Counted from the first letter of the stretch, positions 16,751-25,572 are shown. The stretch is DNA of 64,000 bases from Mangrovimonas cancribranchiae (GCF_037126245.1 NZ_CP136925.1:2062001-2126000); one strand, 5' to 3'. Notes: a model not told the origin generated them from the letters alone. Numbers and translations are program-made.

Positions 16751-16889
16751 AGTTGCCAACACCGGCTATAGTTCATTGCTTCTGACTTTCCTTTCGGAAA
16801 GTCCTCGCAAATTTGCTATCTTCGGTTTACGGCCGAAAATCCTCGCGGATTTTCACGCAACGAAACCATAGCCAAAACCGTTGGCATTA
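16751..16889 (+). repeat. attC20 (class C)
   Basis: R'' agttgccaac, R' gttggcatta; arms GGCTATAGTTCATTGC and GCAACGAAACCATAGCC. Confidence 0.9.
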
Positions 16890-16894
16890 ATTTA

Positions 16895-17629
16895 ATGAAG
16901 AACATTTTAACATACATTTCATTAATTTTCATATTTAGTTGTACTTCTACAAAACAGAAAGAAAAACTAATTGGAAATTGGTATTCAAATAGTGATGACA
17001 ACTATGGTTTTTTTGAGTTTCAGTTTTATAAAGACTCGCTTTTTATTTATGATAAACTTGGAAAATCTTCTGCACTATGGAAAGTTAATAAAGACAAAAT
17101 TCACTTAACCGGCATAAACGGATTTACTAATAAAAAGAAATTAACGTATTCATATAATTTAAATAAATCAAACGAACTTTTAAATCTTAAACTTTTAGGG
17201 GACACCATAATTCAACTTCCTGAATTGAGGAAAGCTAAAAATGCATTTGATTTTTTAAAAAAGGCTATCGATTTGGAAATAGAATTACCTAAAAGCAAAG
17301 AACAACTAAAGAGCTTAAGTCAACCTAAAAGATTAAACTTTAACATCTATGCAGGGTTTAAAAATAAAAAACTAGTCGTAAAAACTGACTCGGCTTCTGA
17401 CTTGAAAAATTTAGAAAAAGATGTAATAAAATTTAAAAATGACACAAGAAACGAACTAAAAAAATTTTTAAGATTCAACTTAATCGCTGACAAGAAAATA
17501 ACTCAATCTCAAATAGACTCTATAAAAAATCGACTAAAAGAAACATCTATAAAAATTATTTTTAGAACTTATAAAAATAGTCAAATCGACTACAATGATA
17601 ACACGCGATGGTATGGGAAAAATGAATAA
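16895..17629 (+). CDS. Cassette 21: lipoprotein, first copy of a duplicated cassette
   Basis: 244 residues. Lipobox IFSC near residue 15. The start of the mature part, LIGNWYSNSDDNYGFFEFQF, resembles a lipocalin-like domain. The C-terminal half looks like a separate ExbD-like or alpha/beta domain (NIYAGFKNKKLVVKTDSAS ... KITQSQIDSIKNRLKE). The protein is identical to the product of 21774-22508, and the whole cassette is repeated. Termini pair perfectly. Confidence 0.82.
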   Translation: MKNILTYISLIFIFSCTSTKQKEKLIGNWYSNSDDNYGFFEFQFYKDSLFIYDKLGKSSALWKVNKDKIHLTGINGFTNKKKLTYSYNLNKSNELLNLKLLGDTIIQLPELRKAKNAFDFLKKAIDLEIELPKSKEQLKSLSQPKRLNFNIYAGFKNKKLVVKTDSASDLKNLEKDVIKFKNDTRNELKKFLRFNLIADKKITQSQIDSIKNRLKETSIKIIFRTYKNSQIDYNDNTRWYGKNE

Positions 17630-17634
17630 AAAAC

Positions 17635-17773
17635 TAATGCCAACAATGTATAACCGCAATTACGGCGGATTCGACTACGTCCGAATCCACTCGGAATTGC
17701 TAAAGTCTGTGCCAAACCGAAAATTAACGCATATTAACCCGTAACTGACGGTTATACGAGACCGTTGTACGCA
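17635..17773 (+). repeat. attC21 (class A)
   Basis: R'' taatgccaac, R' gttgtacgca. Identical to attC26 up to GTT. Confidence 0.92.
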
Positions 17774-17782
17774 AGTTGACCA

Positions 17783-18148
17783 ATGAAACGTAAAAAGAAA
17801 ATAACTATCGGAATTGGAATCTTAATTGTTGGAATTTTATTCTGGCAATTCGGACTTTTTAACCGATTCAATTATTTGACTGGAAAGATTGACAGTTGGC
17901 GGAATTCAGCAAGAATCGTGACAGTTGGAAAACCATTGCCTTGTGGAGTTCCTTGCATTGGACTAAAGGAAAAATATGGATTTCACGAATCGAATGTTGG
18001 TTGTACTGTTACTGGACCTCAATTACGCGGAATTGACGCTTACAACGCTGAAATTGAAAAGTATCTGAATAAAAGAAACGGAAAAGACTGGAGAGAAAAA
18101 TATCGAGCGGAAATGGACTCGCTCATAAAAAATAATAGATTGGAATGA
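17783..18148 (+). CDS. Cassette 22a: membrane-anchored small protein
   Basis: 121 residues: basic start, one membrane segment (ITIGIGILIVGILFWQFGLF, residues 6-25), then a periplasmic part with Cys pairs (LPCGVPCIGLKEKYGF...GCTVTG). Overlaps the next gene by 4 bp (ATGA), so the two are translationally coupled. Not recognised. Confidence 0.78.
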   Translation: MKRKKKITIGIGILIVGILFWQFGLFNRFNYLTGKIDSWRNSARIVTVGKPLPCGVPCIGLKEKYGFHESNVGCTVTGPQLRGIDAYNAEIEKYLNKRNGKDWREKYRAEMDSLIKNNRLE

Positions 18149-18450
18149 AATTTAGTATGCTTAAGAATTTTATCTTTTTATTATTGTTTTTAGTTGTTAT
18201 CAGTTGTAAAGATTACTACAATGACACAATCGAATGGGCTGACAATATTGAGGCTGAACTAAATTTAACCGAAGTTCAAAAACTACAACCAGATTTCATT
18301 GAAGTTGATTGGAATAATCCACTGACAACCTCTGAAAACGAAAAATGGTATTTAATTACAGAAATTAAAGGGAATAGAGATGTTTTGAGTATGTCTCACT
18401 TTTTAGTTTTTAAAGATGGGAAATACAAATATAGAGAATCGAAAAAATAA
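18145..18450 (+). CDS. Cassette 22b: small lipoprotein
   Basis: 101 residues with lipobox VISC near residue 21. Mature part of about 80 residues, strand-rich (KWYLITEIKGNRDVLSMSHF LVFKDG in two runs). Translationally coupled to the membrane protein before it. Unknown role, probably with that partner in the envelope. Confidence 0.78.
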   Translation: MKFSMLKNFIFLLLFLVVISCKDYYNDTIEWADNIEAELNLTEVQKLQPDFIEVDWNNPLTTSENEKWYLITEIKGNRDVLSMSHFLVFKDGKYKYRESKK

Positions 18451-18455
18451 AAACC

Positions 18456-18596
18456 TGCGTACAACAACGGCTATAGTTCATTACGGCTGAAATTCCTAAT
18501 CGGAATTTCAAGCCTTTTTGCTAAATTTATGGTTACGTCGGAATGATACTCGCGTACCATTCCGTAACGAAACCATAGCCAAAACCGTTGTGTGCA
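18456..18596 (+). repeat. attC22 (class C)
   Basis: R'' tgcgtacaac, R' gttgtgtgca. Near-identical to attC15. Confidence 0.9.
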
Positions 18597-18608
18597 AGCG
18601 GACAAAAA

Positions 18609-19244
18609 ATGATGGATAAAGAATTAAAATATTATCACAGAATAAATTCGGCTTTTATCGGACGCAAAATAATTGAAGTTTATTATGAAGAGTTGGATTA
18701 CAAAACCGATTCTGAATTTTGGGAACATTCTACTGATATCCACTCTGTAGATATGAATGTGATTTTTAGACTGGATAATAATGAACTGATTCAAATAAAA
18801 TGGGATAATGAATTTTACTGTTACGGAATTGGTTTTGAAAAGTTAAACGAGATAAATATCCGCGAGGGAATTAAAACAATCAAACTGACTGAAAATAAAA
18901 ATTGGGCAAAACTTATCGGAAAAGAAATCTCGGAAATTATTGTTTTATGGGACATTAGCGAGGGAATCACAAAGGAATATAAAAATAACCGAGTTATTAA
19001 ATCTGAAAAAACAAATACCAAACTTCCTCAAACTTGGCAAATCGAATTTGGAGTTGAGAAAATATGGGTTTCAGCACTTGAAATAAAAGAAGATGGAACT
19101 AACTCATATTGGGCTGACCATTTGACTATTTTATTTAATAATAGTGAACAAGAAAAATATCAACTTATTAAAAACGCCAGCACACAACACCGTATAACAA
19201 CAATTGCGGCTTTGTGTCCTGCGGACACAACCGCGCAAGCATAA
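18609..19244 (+). CDS. Cassette 23: hypothetical protein, first copy of a duplicated cassette
   Basis: About 211 residues from the Met at 18609 (a second Met follows at once). Soluble, beta-rich, with IGRKIIEVYYEELDY and a repeated I-G-K/E-I-S-E-I-like unit (KLIGKEISEIIVLW). The last 22 residues or so (from the sequence STQHRITT) are read out of attC23 and may not be functional. Identical copy at 47726-48361. No family recognised. Confidence 0.78.
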   Translation: MMDKELKYYHRINSAFIGRKIIEVYYEELDYKTDSEFWEHSTDIHSVDMNVIFRLDNNELIQIKWDNEFYCYGIGFEKLNEINIREGIKTIKLTENKNWAKLIGKEISEIIVLWDISEGITKEYKNNRVIKSEKTNTKLPQTWQIEFGVEKIWVSALEIKEDGTNSYWADHLTILFNNSEQEKYQLIKNASTQHRITTIAALCPADTTAQA

Positions 19245-19316
19245 AAGGCGGTAATTTTAGCTATCTTAGTTTTTAACCAATCCGCAACTGATTGTTATAC
19301 AAGACCGTTGTATGCA
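19179..19316 (+). repeat. attC23 (class D)
   Basis: R'' agcacacaac, R' gttgtatgca. Identical to attC57. Confidence 0.92.
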
Positions 19317-19336
19317 ATGCGAAAACCACTTTAACT

Positions 19337-21079
19337 ATGATGGGACATTTGATTAAGTATTCAGAATTCTACGCCTCAAATGCGCCCGAAAAACCAATTG
19401 AAATCCTAAAAGTTTTACCAAAAGAAGAAGTTCTCGCTACAATATCGGCGATTAATTCAAGATTAAAACCGATGGAGAAATCATATTTTGATGATTCAAG
19501 AGAAACACAAGTGGAATGTTTAAGGGTCTTATTTCTTGATAACCAAAATCATCCATCTCAATCTAATTGCACTCAATTTATATTTAAGTATCTCAAAACA
19601 CCAAAAAATAATAATTTATTCTCGAGAGTAACCTGTTTATATGCATTTCAAGAAATAATTAATCACGAAGGTTTCGCAGAAGAGACACCAGAATACACTA
19701 TCGCAAATCGAGAATTGATTTTGAAATATTTATTGATTGCCAACGAAAATATACTATCCTTTGACAAAGAATATAATGAAAATGATAGTAAAACATTAGG
19801 CGATAATTTCTTTGAATATTTTATGTTCAAAGAATTACCACACAATCAACATTACGCTACATCAAATTCAATAAATCTTTTTTACAAATCTTGGCGCTTA
19901 TTTAAGTCTATAGACAATGACGAATTTTTTGGAGAGCATTTGAGGAAATATTTGAATGAGACATTTGGACTGGAAACCATATCTGACTTTTTCAAAAACC
20001 AAATGTATTCGTATTTCAAAAGCTATGATAAAAAATTAAAATTGTGCTACATTAATATCAAGAAGACCGAAAAAGATGCTATCAAAATATTAGATAAATT
20101 AAGTGAAAAGCAAAATATTCCACTTCCAGATAAAACAGATTTACGGATATTTGAGTTTCTGAATATTAAGAAAAGTCCGTTATATAAAAATGCTGGAAAA
20201 GACGGAAAGGAAATTATCACATACTTAGTTCTTGACAACACCTTGCTTATTGAAAAAACATACGCCTTATTTATAAACGACTTCTGGTTTGACTACTTAA
20301 AGCCAAAAAAAATATGCAATAGAACTGATTGGGGAAATTTTATTGGTTCTGTTTTTTTCGAGCCATTTATTGAAGAAATATTAGAAAATTCATTTATCAA
20401 CAATAAGCGCACTATATTTAGAACTACAGATGATTTGAAATTCAAAATTAATGGTGGTAACGAAATCGAATACGCAGATTATTACATTCGAGAAAGAGGT
20501 AATATTATCCTTGCCGAAGCTAAAAGTAATTATCTACCAACAATTCACGGATATAAAACTGTAAAAACGATAGATGATTACAATGCTCTTGATTTAGATA
20601 AATTCTATAAAGATTATGGCTTAACCCAATTAGCATCAAAAACAATAAAACTTTTTCACGAATACAAAGAATACATTAATGACAAAGCTTTTGATTTTGA
20701 TAGGAAAGTGAAACTATTTCCTCTTTTAATATTCAATGATCCAATTTTTAGTTCTGGTTTAGCTTCTTTTGCATTCAAACAGAGATTTGAAAAATCTTTA
20801 AAAAAAGAGAATATCAAAATTGAAAGTGATAAGCATAAGATAATGCCTTTGACAATTATAAATCTTTCAAATTTTCAAGATATGGAACAATGTTTACAAG
20901 ATGGAGATGAGAATCTATTTAATATTATTAGACATTCTCATTCAATATCGCACAAAAAAAGAGTGGCAAGCGAAGGTTCATTTGTAGTTCTCAAAAATAT
21001 TGAACATTCAATAAATAAGTTGATAAAATCCAAACTAATTTCGGATAGAATTATTAGTTTATCTTGGCTGGAAAATTAG
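19337..21079 (+). CDS. Cassette 24: large protein with a PD-(D/E)xK nuclease-like motif
   Basis: About 580 residues from the Met at 19337; the 45 bp of open frame before it is attC23. No signal peptide. Mostly helical N-terminal two thirds. Near residues 381-396 it shows YADYYIRERGNIILAEAKSN, i.e. D381-x12-E394-A-K396, the pattern of PD-(D/E)xK nucleases of restriction and defence proteins. Downstream strands (KVKLFPLLIFND) fit the same fold. Predicted DNA/RNA-cleaving defence protein; family not named. One of the largest single-gene cassettes here. Confidence 0.78.
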   Translation: MMGHLIKYSEFYASNAPEKPIEILKVLPKEEVLATISAINSRLKPMEKSYFDDSRETQVECLRVLFLDNQNHPSQSNCTQFIFKYLKTPKNNNLFSRVTCLYAFQEIINHEGFAEETPEYTIANRELILKYLLIANENILSFDKEYNENDSKTLGDNFFEYFMFKELPHNQHYATSNSINLFYKSWRLFKSIDNDEFFGEHLRKYLNETFGLETISDFFKNQMYSYFKSYDKKLKLCYINIKKTEKDAIKILDKLSEKQNIPLPDKTDLRIFEFLNIKKSPLYKNAGKDGKEIITYLVLDNTLLIEKTYALFINDFWFDYLKPKKICNRTDWGNFIGSVFFEPFIEEILENSFINNKRTIFRTTDDLKFKINGGNEIEYADYYIRERGNIILAEAKSNYLPTIHGYKTVKTIDDYNALDLDKFYKDYGLTQLASKTIKLFHEYKEYINDKAFDFDRKVKLFPLLIFNDPIFSSGLASFAFKQRFEKSLKKENIKIESDKHKIMPLTIINLSNFQDMEQCLQDGDENLFNIIRHSHSISHKKRVASEGSFVVLKNIEHSINKLIKSKLISDRIISLSWLEN

Positions 21080-21087
21080 TAAAGCAC

Positions 21088-21224
21088 TGCATACAACAAC
21101 GGCTATAAGCAATTGGGGTTTAGGTGCTTAATTAAGAATAACGTAAATAAAACAAAGGTCAGTGCTAAACTGAAAAGTTAGGTGTTAAATCCCCAACTGC
21201 TCATAGCCACGACCGTTACCTTCA
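21088..21224 (+). repeat. attC24 (class G)
   Basis: R'' tgcatacaac, R' gttaccttca; arms GGCTATAAGCAATTGGGG and CCCCAACTGCTCATAGCC. Confidence 0.9.
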
Positions 21225-21628
21225 ATTGCTCCGAAAAAAAAATGCGGATAAAATTGATTGTTTTTCTCTTTAAAAACTCCACTACCCTGCCAAAGTTGCA
21301 ACATCTTTAAAACAGTAGCGGATTGAAAAGAAAAACGGATAAATATTGATAAAATGATTTTGATTAGCGGATAAAAACTAAAGCACAACGTGGATTTGAA
21401 TAGCACAAAACTAATATAAACAAAAGCATAACGTGGATTTGAATAGCAAAACGCTGAAAAAAATGCAGAACGGAAAAAACTTAAAAAGCACAACGCTGAT
21501 TTAAACCCTAAAAATAAAAACCCGTTTTCTATAAAAACATTAGAACTAGCGGAAAATTAAAAGCAACCCCTAAAAAATAACCACCATTGATAGAATAGCA
21601 GAGCGTGCCAAGCAGAACGTGTCGCAAA
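21216..21628 (+). other. Cassette 25: ORF-less cassette
   Basis: About 415 bp with no credible gene; the longest minus-strand frame looks like a chance Phe/Ser-rich reading. It contains a tandem-like pair GTGGATTTGAATAGCA (about 21390 and 21433) within a larger repeat GCAYAACGTGGATTTGAATA, and several AGCACAACGCTGATTT-like variants. It is flanked by valid boundaries (gttaccttca to aaaaggtaac, two mismatches). Possible decayed gene, RNA or regulatory cassette. Confidence 0.65.
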
Positions 21629-21768
21629 AAAAGGTAACAACGGTTATAATTCATTGCTGCGGAATTTTCTACCGAAAATTCCAGATTTTTTACTAAATTA
21701 GTTTCTCAAACGGAAAGAATCCTGCGGATTTTTCCGCAACGAAATCATAACCAAGACCGTTGGCATTA
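21629..21768 (+). repeat. attC25 (class C)
   Basis: R'' aaaaggtaac, R' gttggcatta; arms GGTTATAATTCATTGC and GCAACGAAATCATAACC. Confidence 0.88.
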
Positions 21769-21773
21769 ATTTA

Positions 21774-22508
21774 ATGAAGAACATTTTAACATACATTTCA
21801 TTAATTTTCATATTTAGTTGTACTTCTACAAAACAGAAAGAAAAACTAATTGGAAATTGGTATTCAAATAGTGATGACAACTATGGTTTTTTTGAGTTTC
21901 AGTTTTATAAAGACTCGCTTTTTATTTATGATAAACTTGGAAAATCTTCTGCACTATGGAAAGTTAATAAAGACAAAATTCACTTAACCGGCATAAACGG
22001 ATTTACTAATAAAAAGAAATTAACGTATTCATATAATTTAAATAAATCAAACGAACTTTTAAATCTTAAACTTTTAGGGGACACCATAATTCAACTTCCT
22101 GAATTGAGGAAAGCTAAAAATGCATTTGATTTTTTAAAAAAGGCTATCGATTTGGAAATAGAATTACCTAAAAGCAAAGAACAACTAAAGAGCTTAAGTC
22201 AACCTAAAAGATTAAACTTTAACATCTATGCAGGGTTTAAAAATAAAAAACTAGTCGTAAAAACTGACTCGGCTTCTGACTTGAAAAATTTAGAAAAAGA
22301 TGTAATAAAATTTAAAAATGACACAAGAAACGAACTAAAAAAATTTTTAAGATTCAACTTAATCGCTGACAAGAAAATAACTCAATCTCAAATAGACTCT
22401 ATAAAAAATCGACTAAAAGAAACATCTATAAAAATTATTTTTAGAACTTATAAAAATAGTCAAATCGACTACAATGATAACACGCGATGGTATGGGAAAA
22501 ATGAATAA
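21774..22508 (+). CDS. Cassette 26: lipoprotein, second copy of cassette 21
   Basis: 244 residues, the same protein as that of 16895-17629 (lipobox IFSC, LIGNWYSNSDDNYGFFEFQF start). The gene and its whole attC are repeated; sequence identity begins and ends at the GTT crossover triplets. The copy lies about 4.9 kb from the first, separated by four other cassettes. Confidence 0.85.
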   Translation: MKNILTYISLIFIFSCTSTKQKEKLIGNWYSNSDDNYGFFEFQFYKDSLFIYDKLGKSSALWKVNKDKIHLTGINGFTNKKKLTYSYNLNKSNELLNLKLLGDTIIQLPELRKAKNAFDFLKKAIDLEIELPKSKEQLKSLSQPKRLNFNIYAGFKNKKLVVKTDSASDLKNLEKDVIKFKNDTRNELKKFLRFNLIADKKITQSQIDSIKNRLKETSIKIIFRTYKNSQIDYNDNTRWYGKNE

Positions 22509-22513
22509 AAAAC

Positions 22514-22652
22514 TAATGCCAACAATGTATAACCGCAATTACGGCGGATTCGACTACGTCCGAATCCACTCGGAATTGCTAAAGTCTGTGCCAAACCGAA
22601 AATTAACGCATATTAACCCGTAACTGACGGTTATACGAGACCGTTATCAGCA
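22514..22652 (+). repeat. attC26 (class A)
   Basis: R'' taatgccaac, R' gttatcagca. Same as attC21 apart from the R' tail. Confidence 0.92.
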
Positions 22653-22776
22653 ATAACAAACCTCAACACAGCACCTCAACTGCGCCACGCTTATTTCGGT
22701 GCGTGTTTCGGAATTGATACGAAAATCCGCATTTTTGCCAACAAAAAGGCTACCCGATTTTCTAATTGCTGATAAC
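22644..22776 (+). other. Cassette 27: very short ORF-less cassette
   Basis: About 130 bp between perfectly complementary ends, gttatcagca and tgctgataac. It contains ACGCTTATTTCGGTGCGTGT-type inverted material but no gene. The attC that follows is abnormal (22767-23409). Confidence 0.65.
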
Positions 22777-22848
22777 GAGTCGCAGATACCAAAAGAAAAA
22801 CCTTGCAAGGCTACGCCTTGACTTAATATTAATTAAAAAATTAAAATA

Positions 22849-23025
22849 ATGAGAACAATTGAGGTTACTGGCACAAATAATCAAAAAATTACAATTATTA
22901 TCGATAAAATCGAATATATAAGTCAAACGGTTGATGATAGTGACACCACTATTATTCAAACTAGTAGTTCTTTAATTAGAACTTATGAATCATACGAAAA
23001 AATAATACAATTAATTAATAGTTGA
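22849..23025 (+). CDS. Small ORF inside attC27, plus strand
   Basis: 58 codons starting MRTIEVTGTNNQKITIIIDK. It is beta-rich and has the look of a small real protein (alternating hydrophobics, Thr/Ile-rich, ending in a helix YESYEKIIQLINS). AATTAAAAAATTAAAATA precedes it, A-rich as in flavobacterial starts. It converges with the next gene and overlaps it by 15 bp. Unknown function. Confidence 0.6.
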   Translation: MRTIEVTGTNNQKITIIIDKIEYISQTVDDSDTTIIQTSSSLIRTYESYEKIIQLINS

Positions 23026-23211
23026 TTTAGCATCTAAATTTTCACATAATAACATTAATGCTCTTTTACTGTCTTTTAGATTTTTGTCTTTTACGACATT
23101 GTAAAGTTCATTAATCAATTGTACTTGATTCTTAGATAATGGTGTTTCACTAGGTGAAACACTAATTTTTAATTTTAAATCCATAATTGTTTGCTTATTA
23201 TTAATATTCAT
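23011..23211 (-). CDS. Small ORF inside attC27, minus strand
   Basis: 66 residues: MNINNKQTIMDLKLKISVSP then a helical part PLSKNQVQLINELYNVVKDK and a short C-terminal helix. Composition is that of a real small helical protein, and its opposite strand has no good frame there. It is one of only two minus-strand genes proposed in the array. Convergent with the preceding 58-codon gene. Unknown function. Confidence 0.55.
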   Translation of the reverse strand: MNINNKQTIMDLKLKISVSPSETPLSKNQVQLINELYNVVKDKNLKDSKRALMLLCENLDAKSTIN

Positions 23212-23423
23212 TTTTAATTCAATCTTTGTTTTTAACCGATAAAAAAGCTAGTTTGCGGTTAAAATAACAGCAGATAACATCAGATATGTTTCATTGCTAC
23301 GCAATTGGTTTTTCTTTTGTTCGTTGCTCTTAAAACTTCTACCACTTTAAAGTAAACTTTACGTGGCACGTTTTCCGCAACGAAGCATATCTGCGACTCG
23401 TTGTGCATAATTAGATCAACCAA

Positions 23424-24167
23424 ATGACAAAAAAACAAGAAAAGACTAACTGGAAACCTACGGACTCGCGATTTGTTGCTTTTTTAGATATTTTAGGATT
23501 TAAAGATATGGTAATGAGAAAATCTCACGAAGATATTTATCAAACTTTAAATCAAATATCAAAAAGTAAAAAACTTGTTGAAAAAGCGGTGGATTTAGAT
23601 AAGGTTTCAAATGTATTTAATGATGCAGAAGTTTATGTTGTAAGCTTCTCTGATTCGATTGTGATTTTCTCAAAAAATGATAGTCTTGATAATTTGATTT
23701 ATTTTTTATTAGCTACTCGATGGGTTTTCACAGGTGCGTTTAAAAAACAAATTCCTTTAAAAGGTGCTATTGCTCACGGAGAAATAAGTTTAAATAAAAC
23801 AGAACAAATTTACTTTGGACAACCAATTATTGATTCTTACTTAATGGAGGAAGATGTAAATTATATGGGGGTTGTTGCCCATAATAGCATTGACAACTAT
23901 ATAGCGAAAATCAAAGAAGGAAAGGACTTAAAGCGTCTTGATAAAATTTTATTTGAAGAAAAAACTACTTTAAAATGTGGAAATATAACTCACACAAATT
24001 TAAATTGGTTTAAGATTATAAAACCAGAAGGAAAAGAGGAACCTGAAATCAAAGATATCAAAGAAAGGATTAATATTTTCAAACAGTCATCATCTGGTAC
24101 AGCCAGAAAATATGTTGATAACACCTTAACGATGTTTGAAAAAATTGAAAATGACTTTATAAAATAA
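23424..24167 (+). CDS. Cassette 28: nucleotide-cyclase-like (class III catalytic fold) protein
   Basis: 247 residues, soluble. RFVAFLDILGFKDMV (D22) and YVVSFSDSIVIFS (D77) are spaced like the two metal-binding Asp of class III nucleotide cyclase/GGDEF-type palm domains, followed by PLKGAIAHGEI and a late YMGVVAHNSI. Families with FLDxLGF...FSDS...GAIxxG are diverged cyclases; related enzymes make cyclic nucleotides in Pycsar-like phage defence. No effector is encoded in the same cassette, so the role is open. Termini gttgtgcata/tatgcacaac pair perfectly. Confidence 0.72.
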   Translation: MTKKQEKTNWKPTDSRFVAFLDILGFKDMVMRKSHEDIYQTLNQISKSKKLVEKAVDLDKVSNVFNDAEVYVVSFSDSIVIFSKNDSLDNLIYFLLATRWVFTGAFKKQIPLKGAIAHGEISLNKTEQIYFGQPIIDSYLMEEDVNYMGVVAHNSIDNYIAKIKEGKDLKRLDKILFEEKTTLKCGNITHTNLNWFKIIKPEGKEEPEIKDIKERINIFKQSSSGTARKYVDNTLTMFEKIENDFIK

Positions 24168-24168
24168 C

Positions 24169-24305
24169 TATGCACAACAATGGCTATAAGTAATTGCTTG
24201 TTCTCGCCTACTTCTAAAAATCCTCGCGGATTTTTAGTTTGGTGTGTACTTGCAAAGTTAACTGCTAAACCACGCAACTACTCATAGCCGAGACCGTTAG
24301 CAAAC
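24169..24305 (+). repeat. attC28 (class B)
   Basis: R'' tatgcacaac, R' gttagcaaac. Hairpin CTAAAAATCC/GGATTTTTAG: both strands changed together relative to other class B sites. Confidence 0.92.
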
Positions 24306-24311
24306 ATTTGA

Positions 24312-24818
24312 GTGAAAGATTGGAAAGAATACATAGAATCAACATTTAAACCGATTTCTGATTTCAAAATTGAGGATAAAACTCAAGTTGGAGAAATTGG
24401 AATTTATAGTTTGACTCACAATCTGACCGAGACAAGATTTGACTTTATATATCCTGACGAGGATTGGAAAAAAATCGGAGATGTCCAATTCTATAATCCT
24501 AAAACGAAAGGTTGGTCTGGAGAATTTTGGGAAGCGGAATTTAACAAAACGGAAAAGCAACGGCTGAATGAGTTTCTTGAACCTGCACTTGAAAAAGGCT
24601 GGTCGAGTAAAGACTTCTTCTTGAATGGAGAACATTATATGTCAAAAGTCTATTGGAATAAAAATTTTGAAGGGAATAGTTTTCGCTATTATTCAAATGG
24701 ATGTATGGGATTATTGCTATTCCCTTTTTATTGGGCTATCAGAAAACTAATGGAATTGAATATTTTAAGTGGAATGAAAAAAGTAATAATTGAACCGATA
24801 AATAAAAACGTTTGCTAA
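24312..24818 (+). CDS. Cassette 29: hypothetical protein, first copy of a duplicated cassette
   Basis: 168 residues from a GTG start. Mainly soluble with one hydrophobic segment near 135-146 (GLLLFPFYWAI). Aromatic-rich core (GWSGEFWEAEF, HYMSKVYWNKNFEG). The TAA stop belongs to the R'' arm gtttgctaac. Identical copy at 44790-45296. No family recognised. Confidence 0.78.
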   Translation: MKDWKEYIESTFKPISDFKIEDKTQVGEIGIYSLTHNLTETRFDFIYPDEDWKKIGDVQFYNPKTKGWSGEFWEAEFNKTEKQRLNEFLEPALEKGWSSKDFFLNGEHYMSKVYWNKNFEGNSFRYYSNGCMGLLLFPFYWAIRKLMELNILSGMKKVIIEPINKNVC

Positions 24819-24947
24819 CAATGTATAACCGCAATTACGGCGGATTCGACTACGTCCGAATCCACTCGGAATTGCTAACGTCAGTGCTTAACCGAATATT
24901 AACGCGTACTACCCCGTAACTGACGGTTATACGAACCGTTGTACTGC
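24810..24947 (+). repeat. attC29 (class A)
   Basis: R'' gtttgctaac, R' gttgtactgc. Same as attC54; L' reads GGTTATACGAACCGTT, one repeat unit shorter than usual. Confidence 0.92.
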
Positions 24948-24950
24948 ATT

Positions 24951-25571
24951 ATGAAATCGAGCATAACAATATATTTGACAGTTTTGATTTTGGTCGTTTC
25001 TTGCAAACAAAATGACAGAAAAAATGCTGAAAATAAAACAGACCGAAATCAAATTATTTTGGACTCAATTTATAGTGCAGAAAAATTTGATAGCATAAGA
25101 ATTTATAAACCTTTGAGTTTAATTTATAATGGAAAACCGATTTTGAGAATTGGACAAAAAACATCTGAATTAGATTCAACACTTTCGTATCGGATGGACC
25201 CAAATATGGACTATCAAGGCTACGAATATCTAATTACGGACTATTTGACTACCGATGACAATTTATCAATCGAACTTGGAAATCATTCCTCATTAAACGG
25301 AATAGTATTTTTTTCAGCGAACAGAAAATCAAATCAAATTTTTAATGTTTCAGCGAGTTGGTATTTTGACTTAAACCAAGAAAATATGGAGCAAATTGCT
25401 ATTGACTCAATTAAAAAACGAATATTTCCGATTTTAAAAGACAAAATCCAACTTAAAAATAACTGGAATTATGAATTTGAATCGGAAAGCCAAATAGAGA
25501 AATTTAAATTAATACAGAGAGAAACCGACAATGGTTGGAATCTGAATTACGAAGTGGAATTGAAAAAATAA
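24951..25571 (+). CDS. Cassette 30: lipoprotein
   Basis: 206 residues from the Met at 24951. Lipobox VVSC near residue 17, charged linker, then a domain with PLSLIYNGKPILRIGQKTSE and YQGYEYLITDYLTTDDNLSI. Predicted envelope lipoprotein; family unknown. Termini gttgtactgc/gcagtacaac pair perfectly. Confidence 0.82.
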   Translation: MKSSITIYLTVLILVVSCKQNDRKNAENKTDRNQIILDSIYSAEKFDSIRIYKPLSLIYNGKPILRIGQKTSELDSTLSYRMDPNMDYQGYEYLITDYLTTDDNLSIELGNHSSLNGIVFFSANRKSNQIFNVSASWYFDLNQENMEQIAIDSIKKRIFPILKDKIQLKNNWNYEFESESQIEKFKLIQRETDNGWNLNYEVELKK

Positions 25572-25572
25572 C

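Larger units (their letters stand above)
22767..23409 (+). repeat. attC27: expanded site with about 600 bp between its arms
   Basis: R'' tgctgataac is followed by GAGTCGCAGATA (22777-22788). Its exact complement TATCTGCGACTC lies at 23388-23399, just before R' gttgtgcata. The 600 bp between hold two small ORFs. They also hold a second half-site (gcagataac then ATCAGATATGTTTCATTGC, about 23270-23295) that can pair with the same L' (GCAACGAAGCATATCTG), and a 13-bp inverted repeat CAAAAGAAAAACC / GGTTTTTCTTTTG (22790-22802 and 23307-23319). Confidence 0.7.

Noticed and set aside
21185-21493. Minus-strand frame of 102 codons in cassette 25
   Set aside because: Phe/Ser/Cys-rich composition with no domain, and it runs into attC24. 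It looks like a chance frame in AT-rich DNA.
22790-23319. Insertion sequence in attC27
   Set aside because: There is a 13-bp inverted repeat, but no transposase and no target-site duplication that I can see; reported instead as an unusual attC.
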